A DNA stretch of 64,000 nucleotides from an uncultured Lachnospiraceae bacterium (GTDB taxonomy: Bacteria; Bacillota; Clostridia; Lachnospirales; Lachnospiraceae): NCBI GenBank assembly GCA_902765725.1, contig CACXAT010000006.1, forward strand, positions 62,001 through 126,000, given 5' to 3'. The notes below the pieces were generated by a model. It made no database searches and had not been told where the DNA came from. It saw nothing but the letters and a program-made list of their open reading frames with translations. Positions within the stretch are counted from its first letter, which is position 1. Every line of letters begins with the position of its first letter. Shown piece after piece: positions 35,825 through 43,536 of the stretch. Both the position numbers and the translations under genes were made by a program.

Positions 35825-37031
35825 TCAGTTCCTCCTCAAGCCTTTCCTTTACTGCCATGATAAATCCTTCACTGTCAAGCTTCGTCACATTCTGCGCCGT
35901 CGTGATGAGAGCCAGGTCCCCTGTCATATAACCCTCTTCGATGGTACGGATCACCGCCCTGTCAAGGGCATCCGCAAATGAAACCAGCTCATCGATACCG
36001 TCCAGCTGGCCGCGTTTTCTCAGCGCGCCCGTCCAGGCGTAGATCGTGGCTACGGAATTGGTGGAAGTGGTCTCCCCCTTCAGATGCCTGTAATAATGCT
36101 TCTGAACGGTTCCGTGGGCCGCTTCATACTCATACTTGCCGTCCGGATTGACCAGGACGCTGGTCATCATGGCAAGGGATCCGAAGGCAGAAGACAGCAT
36201 GTCACTCATCACATCACCGTCATAATTCTTGCATGCCCAGACGAATCCGCCCTCACTCTTCATGACTCTGGCCACCACGTCGTCGATCAGTGTATAGAAA
36301 TACACAATGCCGGCCTCTTTGAACTTCTCTTCGTACTCCGCGTGATAGACCTGGTCAAAGATCTCCCGGAAGCGGGCGTCGTACTTTTTGGAGATGGTAT
36401 CCTTGGTGGCAAACCACAGATCCTGGCCGGCATCCAGCGCAAACTCAAAGCAGCTGTGGGCGAAGCTGTTGATGGAGCTGTCCAGATTGTGCCATCCCTG
36501 GATGATGCCCGGTCCGTCAAACTCATGGATCAGCTCCCTTGTCTGGGATCCGTCCTGGGCGGTAAACACTAGCTCTGCGGTCCCCTTCCCCGGGATCACG
36601 ATCTCGGAGTTCTTGTATACGTCGCCGTAGGCATGCCTTGCGATCGTGATGGGCTTCTTCCAGGAGCGGACAGCCGGCTCGATCCCCTTCACGATGATCG
36701 GGCTGCGGAATACCGTTCCGTCCATGATGGCGCGGATCGTCCCGTTCGGGCTCTTCCACATTTTTTTGAGGCCATACTCCTTCACACGGTCCGCGTTCGG
36801 GGTGATGGTCGCGCATTTGACCGCAACGCCGTACTTCAGCGCCGCATTTGCGGCGTCGACCGTGATCTGGTCATCAGTCTCGTCACGCTTCATAAGTCCG
36901 AGGTCGTAATACTCGGTCTTCAGATCTATATAAGGCAGGAGCAGATGATCCTTGATCATCTTCCACAGGATCCGGGTCATTTCATCTCCGTCCATCTCGA
37001 CGAGCGGAGTTGTCATCCTGATCTTTTCCAT
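35814..37031 (-). CDS. icd: NADP-dependent isocitrate dehydrogenase
   Basis: Oxidatively decarboxylates isocitrate to 2-oxoglutarate. Length 405 aa and the motifs [35 protein letters not shown] and [22 protein letters not shown] are those of the homodimeric subfamily that resembles eukaryotic NADP-IDH rather than the Escherichia coli Icd type. SD GGAGGTAACAG precedes the ATG. It is first in an operon with the ParB/BMP fusion gene, overlapping it by 11 bp, after the pgsA terminator at about 37094-37126. Confidence 0.95.
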   Translation of the reverse strand: MEKIRMTTPLVEMDGDEMTRILWKMIKDHLLLPYIDLKTEYYDLGLMKRDETDDQITVDAANAALKYGVAVKCATITPNADRVKEYGLKKMWKSPNGTIRAIMDGTVFRSPIIVKGIEPAVRSWKKPITIARHAYGDVYKNSEIVIPGKGTAELVFTAQDGSQTRELIHEFDGPGIIQGWHNLDSSINSFAHSCFEFALDAGQDLWFATKDTISKKYDARFREIFDQVYHAEYEEKFKEAGIVYFYTLIDDVVARVMKSEGGFVWACKNYDGDVMSDMLSSAFGSLAMMTSVLVNPDGKYEYEAAHGTVQKHYYRHLKGETTSTNSVATIYAWTGALRKRGQLDGIDELVSFADALDRAVIRTIEEGYMTGDLALITTAQNVTKLDSEGFIMAVKERLEEELNGI

Positions 37032-37093
37032 AATACTGTTACCTCCTCTGCTTTCACTTGCAATTCATAACGCTCAGATAGTAACACAAAAAG

Positions 37094-37126
37094 AAAGCGG
37101 TGTCATTGTCAGGACACCGCTTTTTG
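37094..37126 (-). terminator. Terminator after pgsA
   Basis: Minus-strand hairpin AAAGCGGTGTC / GACACCGCTTT with an 8-base-range loop followed by CTTTTTGTG. It separates the pgsA transcript from icd. Strong stem and a T-run. Confidence 0.8.
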
Positions 37127-37151
37127 TGTGAATAATAATCAAAATCCCGTA

Positions 37152-37946
37152 TCAGTGCACATCCTTCAGGACCTGACGGTTCTGCAGCAGATAGGTGACG
37201 AGGGAAATGACCGTGAGCGCAAGGGCAATCCACTTCAGGATCTGTGCTGTCATATTGAACACGCCGCCGAAGCTGCCGATCATCAGAATGACCATGAGCA
37301 TCTGGAATACGGTCTTGAGCTTGCCCCAGTAGTTCGCCGCGATCACAACGCCCTTCTCCACCGCGATCAGGCGGAATCCGGAGATGATGAACTCTCTCGC
37401 GATGATGATAATGACGATCCAGCTCTCAAGCCTTCCCAGGTCCACCAGGCAGATCATGGCGGAGCACACAAGCAGCTTGTCCGCCAGCGGATCCATAAAC
37501 TTGCCGAAGGTTGTGATGTAGTTGTACTTGCGGGCGATGTGACCGTCGAAGGCATCCGTCAGGCTTGCCGCGATAAACACGATCATCGCAAGGATATTCC
37601 CTGCCGGCTTCTTCACCCACAGCAGCAGCACGACAAACAGCGGGATCATGCAGATCCTGAGGATCGTAAGCTGGTTGGGAAGATTCGGTCCCGGAACCCA
37701 TTTTTCTCCGGATTTCTTCTTACCAGCCGCGCTCTTGCCTGCCTTTGCGGCAGCCTTCTTCGCATTCTGGGAAGCCCCGGAGGCTTTTTCCGTATTCTGT
37801 GCCTGCTCTGCTTTCTGCGCAGGTTCTGCGGTGCTCTCCGGTGCAGCCTTCGCCTCGTCCTGTGTCACCATATCTGCCTGCACTGCGTCATCGTCAAAGA
37901 TCCCTTCCCGATCAACGTCCATTCTGTCCTTCTCCCTGTCAGACAT
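37152..37946 (-). CDS. pgsA: CDP-diacylglycerol-glycerol-3-phosphate 3-phosphatidyltransferase PgsA with N-terminal extension
   Basis: Membrane enzyme committing CDP-diacylglycerol to phosphatidylglycerol. The CDP-alcohol phosphotransferase signature D(x)2DG(x)2AR(x)8G(x)3D(x)3D is intact: Asp131, Asp134, Gly135, Ala138, Arg139, Gly148, Asp152 and Asp156. The catalytic domain with its membrane helices begins near residue 88 (NLPNQLTILRI). Before it lies an extension of about 87 residues that is acidic first and then Ala/Lys-rich (NAKKAAAKAGKSAAGKKKSG), absent from typical 180-200 aa PgsA. It is last in the yicC-remA-gmk-rpoZ-rimO-pgsA series. Confidence 0.92.
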   Translation of the reverse strand: MSDREKDRMDVDREGIFDDDAVQADMVTQDEAKAAPESTAEPAQKAEQAQNTEKASGASQNAKKAAAKAGKSAAGKKKSGEKWVPGPNLPNQLTILRICMIPLFVVLLLWVKKPAGNILAMIVFIAASLTDAFDGHIARKYNYITTFGKFMDPLADKLLVCSAMICLVDLGRLESWIVIIIIAREFIISGFRLIAVEKGVVIAANYWGKLKTVFQMLMVILMIGSFGGVFNMTAQILKWIALALTVISLVTYLLQNRQVLKDVH

Positions 37947-37966
37947 AACCTTCTCCTCTTTTCTTC

Positions 37967-39304
37967 TTACAGTCTAGTCATCAGTTCACCGATCAGATCA
38001 TATTCGGAAGATCCGGTGATCTTCACACGAACAAAATCTCCCGTCTCAAGATTCTCGTCACTGCTGACAAACACAAATCCGTCCACATCCGGCGCATCGC
38101 CGTAGCCGCGACCTATATACACATTCTCATTGGGCACATAGCCCTCGATCAGGACATCCGTCTCACAGCCCTTCAGCCGCTCATTCAGATCCAGAGAGAT
38201 CTCCTGCTGAAGCTCCATGAGCTCATCCTGGCGAGACAGCTTTGTCTCTTCGTCGATCTGTCCGTCCATACGGGCTGCAGGTGTGCCTTCCTCCTGGGAA
38301 TAGGTGAATACCCCGAGCCGGTCGAATTCCATCTCATTGATGAACCGGCACAGATCCTCGAACTGCTCTCTGGTCTCACCCGGAAAACCGCAGATCAGAG
38401 TCGTCCGCAGGATGATGTCGGGAACTTCCGTGCGAAGCTTTCCTATGATCGCCCGAAGATCCGCCTCACTGGTTCTGCGTCCCATCCGCCTGAGGATCTC
38501 GTCATTGCTGTGCTGGATCGGCAGATCCAGGTAATGGACGAACTTCTTCTCGCTCTTCATGCATTCGATCAGTTCGTCATAGATCTCTTCCGGATAACAG
38601 TAGAGCACCCGGATCCAGACGATTCCGTCGATGCCGGCAAGCTCACGGATCAGCTCGTGAAGGCATTTTCTGCCATAGAGATCTGTTCCGTAGAGCGTCG
38701 TCTCCTGGGCAACCAGGATCAGTTCCTTCACGCCGTCTTCGGCAAGCTGCCTGGCTTCCCGGATAAGGTCCTCCTTCGGTACAGACCTGAAGGGCCCTCT
38801 CATGGAAGGGATCGCGCAGTAGGTGCAGTGCTTGTCGCACCCTTCCGCAATCTTCAGATAAGCGAAATGTCCGCCCGTCGTCAGAACTCTTCTTCCTTCG
38901 GGAAGGGCGATCTTCTTCAGATCGTCAAACTGCTCGCTTCGCTCCCCGTTCAGTGCCCGGTCGACCACCTCAGCGATCGTATCGTAGGCGGTAGTGCCGA
39001 CGACTGCGTCCACCTCCGGCAGCTGGGAACGGATCTCATCCGCATAGCGCTGTGCCATGCATCCGGTTGCGATCAGTGCCCTGCACCTGCCCTCCTTCTT
39101 CCAGGACGCCATCTGGAGGATCGTATCGATCGACTCCTGCTTGGCATCGGAGATGAAGCTGCAGGTATTCACTATTATGACATCCGCCTCAGATTCATCA
39201 TCCGTGACCTGGTATCCGGACAGTCCGAGCAGGCCAAGCATCTTCTCGGCATCTACACGGTTCTTGTCACAGCCCAGTGATACAAATAATATCTTCGCTG
39301 TCAC
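37967..39304 (-). CDS. rimO: Ribosomal protein S12 methylthiotransferase RimO
   Basis: Radical SAM enzyme of 445 aa that methylthiolates the conserved aspartate of ribosomal protein S12. N-terminal SLGCDKNRVDAEKMLG and NTCSFISDAKQESIDTIL carry the first cluster cysteines, GCDKHCTYCAIPSMRG is the radical SAM motif, and a TRAM domain closes the protein. The YGDAPDVDGFVF end is RimO-specific and separates it from MiaB, which is present elsewhere in the window. The start is GTG at 39304, overlapping the rpoZ stop as GTGA. Confidence 0.96.
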   Translation of the reverse strand: MTAKILFVSLGCDKNRVDAEKMLGLLGLSGYQVTDDESEADVIIVNTCSFISDAKQESIDTILQMASWKKEGRCRALIATGCMAQRYADEIRSQLPEVDAVVGTTAYDTIAEVVDRALNGERSEQFDDLKKIALPEGRRVLTTGGHFAYLKIAEGCDKHCTYCAIPSMRGPFRSVPKEDLIREARQLAEDGVKELILVAQETTLYGTDLYGRKCLHELIRELAGIDGIVWIRVLYCYPEEIYDELIECMKSEKKFVHYLDLPIQHSNDEILRRMGRRTSEADLRAIIGKLRTEVPDIILRTTLICGFPGETREQFEDLCRFINEMEFDRLGVFTYSQEEGTPAARMDGQIDEETKLSRQDELMELQQEISLDLNERLKGCETDVLIEGYVPNENVYIGRGYGDAPDVDGFVFVSSDENLETGDFVRVKITGSSEYDLIGELMTRL

Positions 39305-39654
39305 TGAACCTCCCCGGCAGCCTCAGCGCGCTCTTCGATGATCGCCCTGGCCTCTTCCTCAGACGGGATGTTCTCTTCGACATAGCGGTCTGCCATGGCA
39401 GAGATATCCTGTCCGTCAATAATATTCTGATCCTCCGCAAGGATCCTGATCTTGCCCTGCTCCAGTTCTTTGACAGCTGTGGAGAGCGGCTTCTCATTGT
39501 CAAGTCCGATCATCGGAGTGTCCCCGCCGATGATCTGTCTTGCTCTCTTGGCAGTTGCCATAACGATGGAATAACGGGAATTGATCACCGGGGTGTCATC
39601 CTCGGAATCCTGGTTGATCAGCTTCATAAGTTCTGTGTAAGATGGATGCAGCAT
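39301..39654 (-). CDS. rpoZ: RNA polymerase omega subunit
   Basis: Protein of 117 aa. HPSYTELMKLIN, NSRYSIVMATAKRARQII and KPLSTAVKELEQGKI are the conserved omega core that wraps the beta-prime C-terminus. The acidic tail (residues about 85-117) is longer than in minimal omegas. The order gmk-rpoZ with remA and yicC upstream is conserved in Firmicutes. Its stop overlaps the rimO start by 4 bp. Confidence 0.95.
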   Translation of the reverse strand: MLHPSYTELMKLINQDSEDDTPVINSRYSIVMATAKRARQIIGGDTPMIGLDNEKPLSTAVKELEQGKIRILAEDQNIIDGQDISAMADRYVEENIPSEEEARAIIEERAEAAGEVQ

Positions 39655-39670
39655 AGATATTCAATCTCCT

Positions 39671-40297
39671 TTATTTTGTTAGATCCTTCAGGTCTTTCTG
39701 TATTTTCCTGATAAAGGATATATTACTCTTCGCTCTGAGTCTCTGCGCGCGGATCAGGCCATTCAGCTCCTGAGCGCATTCGTCCGCGTTGTCATTTACA
39801 ATAATATAGTCGTAATTCTCGACTCCGACCGCTTCCTCGCAGGCTCTTTTCATTCTCTTGAGGATCACTTCCTCCGTCTCGGTCCCTCTGCCGGTAAGCC
39901 GCTGTTTCAGCGTTTCTGCGGAAGGAGGAAGCATGTAGATCAGGATCGCTTCCGGGACCTTCTTCTTGATATTCAGGGCACCCTGGACCTCGATCTCCAG
40001 GATCACGTCAAATCCTTCCTCCAGCTTTCTGTCCACATAAGCCTTCGGAGTACCGTAATAATTCCCTACATAGCAGGCATGTTCCAGCAGTTCGTCATTC
40101 TCGATCATCTGCTCGAAACGTTCTCTGGAAACAAAGAAATAATGCACACCGTCCACTTCTCCCGGACGGGGATCTCTGGTAGTCGCAGAAACCGAATAGG
40201 CATACCCTTCGTGGGTCTCAAACAGAGACTTCAGCACTGTGCCCTTCCCTACGCCGGCAAAACCCGACAGAACGATCAGACTTCCCTTTGTCTTCAT
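39671..40297 (-). CDS. gmk: Guanylate kinase
   Basis: Phosphorylates GMP to GDP. Length 208 aa; P-loop GFAGVGKGT near residue 12 (a Clostridia variant of GPSGxGKST), then SATTRDPRPGEVDGVHYFFVSR for GMP binding and DVILEIEVQGALNIKKK as Walker B region. RLTGRGTETEEVILKRM is the lid region. ATG at 40297. Confidence 0.97.
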   Translation of the reverse strand: MKTKGSLIVLSGFAGVGKGTVLKSLFETHEGYAYSVSATTRDPRPGEVDGVHYFFVSRERFEQMIENDELLEHACYVGNYYGTPKAYVDRKLEEGFDVILEIEVQGALNIKKKVPEAILIYMLPPSAETLKQRLTGRGTETEEVILKRMKRACEEAVGVENYDYIIVNDNADECAQELNGLIRAQRLRAKSNISFIRKIQKDLKDLTK

Positions 40298-40358
40298 GAA
40301 CAGCTGTCTCCTTATTAGAATCTGTCTAACTGCAAAGTGTCGATAGCTCTCGATCCGG

Positions 40359-40616
40359 TCAGCCGATCAGGGACGGTGTATTGCCAAGACGCTTGCCGAT
40401 CGTATCCGGCACCAGACTCGACAATACGATCTGGTCGCCCTCACACACGATCACCGCCTTGGTCTTTCTTCCCGCCGTAGCGTCCACGACCCGGTCCTGC
40501 TCTCTGGCTCTCTGGACCAGGCGCTTGATCGGAGCCCCGTCCGGGCTGACGATGGATATGATCTTGTCGGAATTGACAAGATTGCCGAATCCTACATTGA
40601 TAAACTGATTATTCAA
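40359..40616 (-). CDS. remA: RemA/DUF370 family regulator
   Basis: Small DNA-binding protein of 85 aa (INVGFGNLVNSDKIISIVSPDGAP, DATAGRKTKAVIVCEGDQIV). In Bacillus RemA activates matrix and osmoprotection genes; the role in Clostridia is not established. The start codon is TTG at 40616, overlapping the last codons and stop of yicC by 8 bp, with AGGT about 8 bases upstream inside yicC. No ATG gives the full conserved N-terminus. Confidence 0.93.
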   Translation of the reverse strand: MNNQFINVGFGNLVNSDKIISIVSPDGAPIKRLVQRAREQDRVVDATAGRKTKAVIVCEGDQIVLSSLVPDTIGKRLGNTPSLIG

Positions 40617-41487
40617 TATTCTGTACCTGCTCGCGGATCTTCTCGATCCCTGTCTTCAGATCGATGGCGATATTGCTCGTCTCAAGGTCATTGGCCTTGG
40701 AGAGGATCGTATTCGCCTCTCTGTTCATCTCCTGGGCAATGAAGTCAAGCTTTCTTCCGATGTCAGAGCCCTTCTCAAGCTCCTTCTTCATCGCGTCGAT
40801 ATGGCTCTTGAGTCTGACTGTCTCCTCATCAGTAGCAAGCTTGTCGGCGAACAGTACGACCTCGGCCGCCAGACGGCTCTCGTCGATCTGATTGTCTCCC
40901 AGGATGTCCGCGATCTTCTCCTTGAGCCGGTTCTCATAGGCTGCCAGGATCTCCGGATAGCGCAGTTCGATCTGTTCGACGCCCGCCTTCAGTGTATCCA
41001 GCTTCGCGATCATATCCTGCTTCAGATTCGCGCCCTCGGCAGTCCTGGTCTCCACCAGCATCTCCAGCGCCGTATCCAGCGCCTGCTTCAGGATCGACCA
41101 GACCTCTTCCTCATTCATGGAATCTTCCTTCAGGCGGAAGATCTCCGGCTGGGCTCCAAGCTTTGCCGCAGTCAGATCGTTCGTCAGGTTGAACCTCTGA
41201 GCCATGCGCTCATAGGCATCCACATACTCTCTGGCGAGATGTTCATTGAACTGAAGATCATAATTGACGTCACCTATGATCTGATAGGTGACAAACACAT
41301 CGACCTTGCCTCTTTGGAGATACTTCTTCAGCTCCGAGCGGATCGAAGTATCCATAAAGGCATATTCCTTCGGGATCCGGACGTTGGCGTCCAGATAGCG
41401 GTGATTGACACTCTTGATCTCAACGATAAACTTCAGAGTCTCACCTGCATATTCACCCCGGCCAAAGCCGGTCATACTTTTGATCAT
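40609..41487 (-). CDS. yicC: YicC family endoribonuclease
   Basis: Protein of 292 aa starting MIKSMTGFGRGEY, the family hallmark, with VEIKSVNHRYLDANVRIP and the C-terminal IGRKLDFIAQEMNREANTILSKA (DUF1732). YicC proteins have been described as endoribonucleases acting on small RNAs and stress transcripts. First gene of the yicC-remA-gmk-rpoZ-rimO-pgsA unit, with a good promoter at 41532-41561. Confidence 0.93.
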   Translation of the reverse strand: MIKSMTGFGRGEYAGETLKFIVEIKSVNHRYLDANVRIPKEYAFMDTSIRSELKKYLQRGKVDVFVTYQIIGDVNYDLQFNEHLAREYVDAYERMAQRFNLTNDLTAAKLGAQPEIFRLKEDSMNEEEVWSILKQALDTALEMLVETRTAEGANLKQDMIAKLDTLKAGVEQIELRYPEILAAYENRLKEKIADILGDNQIDESRLAAEVVLFADKLATDEETVRLKSHIDAMKKELEKGSDIGRKLDFIAQEMNREANTILSKANDLETSNIAIDLKTGIEKIREQVQNIE

Positions 41488-41531
41488 ATTGAAGTAGTCC
41501 TTCTCTGTCTGAACATAATGATACAGAAAAC

Positions 41532-41561
41532 ATTATATGTCAATAAAGAATGCAAAGTCAA
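41532..41561 (-). promoter_or_regulatory. Promoter for the yicC-remA-gmk operon
   Basis: Minus strand -35 TTGACT (41556-41561), 18-bp spacer, -10 TATAAT (41532-41537), about 45 bp before the yicC ATG. An overlapping alternative TTGACA-N17-CATTAT lies a little further downstream. Confidence 0.65.
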
Positions 41562-41604
41562 ATGCATTCAGGCCGCCCTGGTGCCATGCTCCCGGCCCTG
41601 TGCC

Positions 41605-41633
41605 TTGCGCCGCACCTGCAGGTGTGTTAGATT
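41605..41633 (+). promoter_or_regulatory. Promoter with palindromic spacer, NFACT gene
   Basis: Plus strand -35 TTGCGC (41605-41610), 17-bp spacer, -10 TAGATT (41628-41633), 33 bp before the ATG. The spacer contains the perfect 12-bp palindrome CACCTGCAGGTG (41613-41624), a plausible operator position. Confidence 0.5.
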
Positions 41634-41666
41634 CTTACATATGTTTAGGAAAGGAATACATCGATT

Positions 41667-43439
41667 ATGGCTTTAGACGGCATCACGGTTGCCAGCATTG
41701 TCAGCGAGCTGAACACGGCGCTTGCCGGCGCCAGGATCAATAAGATCACACAGCCCGAACCCGACGAGATCATGCTGACCCTGCGGACGGCGGACGGCCA
41801 GAAGCGGCTTCTCATGTCCGCCTCTGCCTCTCTTCCGCTGATCTATTTTACAGAGAAAAATAAACTCAGTCCCATGACTGCGCCGAATTTCTGCATGCTG
41901 CTGCGCAAGCATATCGGCAGCGGAAGGATCCTGCGTGTATGGCAGCCCTCCCTGGAGCGTGTCATTCATTTTGAGATCGAACACTACGATGAGATGGGCG
42001 ATCTGCGCAGAAAGGATCTCATCCTTGAACTGATGGGCAAATATTCAAACCTGATCTTCTGCAATGAAGACGGAATGATCCTGGATTCCATCAAGCATAT
42101 CGGGGCCCAGACCTCTTCCGTCCGGGAAGTGCTTCCCGGCAGGCAGTACTTCATCCCCCAGACCCAGGAGAAGGAAGATCCCACCGCACTGACAGAAGAA
42201 CAGTTCCTGCAGACGGTCTTCTCCAAACCGCTCCCGCTCTCAAAAGCGCTCTACACCAGTTATACCGGCATCAGCCCGGTCATGGCCGAGGAGCTGTGCT
42301 ACAGGGCGAGCGTCGAATCCGATCAGAGCGCAAGAGAGATTCCCCAGGCCGAGCAGCTTCATCTGCTGAGGATCTTCACCGAACTGATGGAGGATGTCAG
42401 AAACGCTCATTTCTCTCCTGCGATCTACTATGATGAATCCGGAATGCCCGTGGAATTCGCCTCCGTCCCTCTGACCATGTACAGGGATTACCGCTCTGCA
42501 GTGTTTTCCTCTGTATCGGAATTGCTGGAGACCTACTACGCCCAGAGGAACGCTGCAAACCGCATCCGGCAGAAATCCGCGGATCTTCGGCATGTTGTCA
42601 CCACGATCCTGGAGCGCGAATCCAGAAAGCTGGATCTGCAGCACCGGCAGCTCAGGGATACGGAAAAGCGTGAAAAGTTCCGGATCTACGGCGAACTGCT
42701 CCACACCTACGGATACAGCGCCCAGCCCGGCGACAGATTTATCACCGTGCCCAACTACTACGATGACAACAAGGAGATCCGGATCCCTCTCGATGAGACC
42801 AAATCCGCCTCGGACAACGCGAAGCGCTATTTTGAAAAGTACGAGAAGCAGAAACGAACCTTCGAAGCGCTCAGTGAACTGATCAAGGAGACCCAGGCGC
42901 AGGTAGAGCAGCTCGAATCCATCCGGACCTTCCTCGACCAGGCCCAGACCGAGGCCGATCTCTCACAGATCCGGGATGAGCTGGTGCAGTCAGATTATAT
43001 CCGCAGGCACGGAGCTGACGCCGGAAAAGGCCAGGGCAAAAAGGGAGCCTCCCGGCCGGAGAAGTCCCGCCCCTACCACTACCGCACCCCGGATGGCTAC
43101 GATATCTATGTCGGAAAGAACAACATCCAGAATGACGAGCTGACCTTCCGCTTTGCCAACGCAGGCGACTGGTGGTTCCATGCCAAGAAGATGCCGGGTT
43201 CCCATGTGATCGTCAAGAGAACCGGCGACGCGCCTCTTCCGGATCACGTATATGAGCTGGCAGCCTCCGCAGCCGCCTATTATTCGGCCGGGCGCAATGC
43301 GGACAAGGTGGAGATCGACTATGTACAGCGCCGGGAGGTGAAAAAGCCAAACGGAGCCAAGCCCGGGTTCGTTGTGTACTATACGAACTATTCCATGGTC
43401 GCGAAACCGGACATCGAGTCACTGACGCTCCTGCAGTAA
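41667..43439 (+). CDS. rqcH: NFACT family protein (RqcH/Rqc2 homologue, fibronectin-binding-like)
   Basis: Protein of 590 aa beginning MALDGITVASIVSELN, with the NFACT-N domain (about 1-205), a helical and coiled-coil middle (about 270-450, DKFITVPNYYDDNKEIRIP-type region present), and the NFACT-R domain from about 470 (YHYRTPDGYDIYVGKNNIQNDEL and DWWFHAKKMPGSHVIVK). RqcH adds alanine tails to nascent chains on stalled 50S subunits; older annotation is fibronectin-binding protein. SD AAAGGA. One of three plus-strand genes, ended by a bidirectional terminator. Confidence 0.92.
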   Translation: MALDGITVASIVSELNTALAGARINKITQPEPDEIMLTLRTADGQKRLLMSASASLPLIYFTEKNKLSPMTAPNFCMLLRKHIGSGRILRVWQPSLERVIHFEIEHYDEMGDLRRKDLILELMGKYSNLIFCNEDGMILDSIKHIGAQTSSVREVLPGRQYFIPQTQEKEDPTALTEEQFLQTVFSKPLPLSKALYTSYTGISPVMAEELCYRASVESDQSAREIPQAEQLHLLRIFTELMEDVRNAHFSPAIYYDESGMPVEFASVPLTMYRDYRSAVFSSVSELLETYYAQRNAANRIRQKSADLRHVVTTILERESRKLDLQHRQLRDTEKREKFRIYGELLHTYGYSAQPGDRFITVPNYYDDNKEIRIPLDETKSASDNAKRYFEKYEKQKRTFEALSELIKETQAQVEQLESIRTFLDQAQTEADLSQIRDELVQSDYIRRHGADAGKGQGKKGASRPEKSRPYHYRTPDGYDIYVGKNNIQNDELTFRFANAGDWWFHAKKMPGSHVIVKRTGDAPLPDHVYELAASAAAYYSAGRNADKVEIDYVQRREVKKPNGAKPGFVVYYTNYSMVAKPDIESLTLLQ

Positions 43440-43486
43440 ATCCGCCGCTGCTGTAAGCAGATCTGCGCAGTCTGTAAAGTTCAAAA

Positions 43487-43516
43487 AGACCCGCCCCATT
43501 GATCCGGGGCGGGTCT
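43487..43516. terminator. Bidirectional terminator between the NFACT gene and leuS
   Basis: Perfect 11-bp stem AGACCCGCCCC / GGGGCGGGTCT (43487-43497, 43506-43516). It is followed by TCTGTTTC on plus and by TTTTTGAAC on minus, and the two genes converge on it. Confidence 0.85.
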
Positions 43517-43536
43517 TCTGTTTCATGCTGTTTTGA

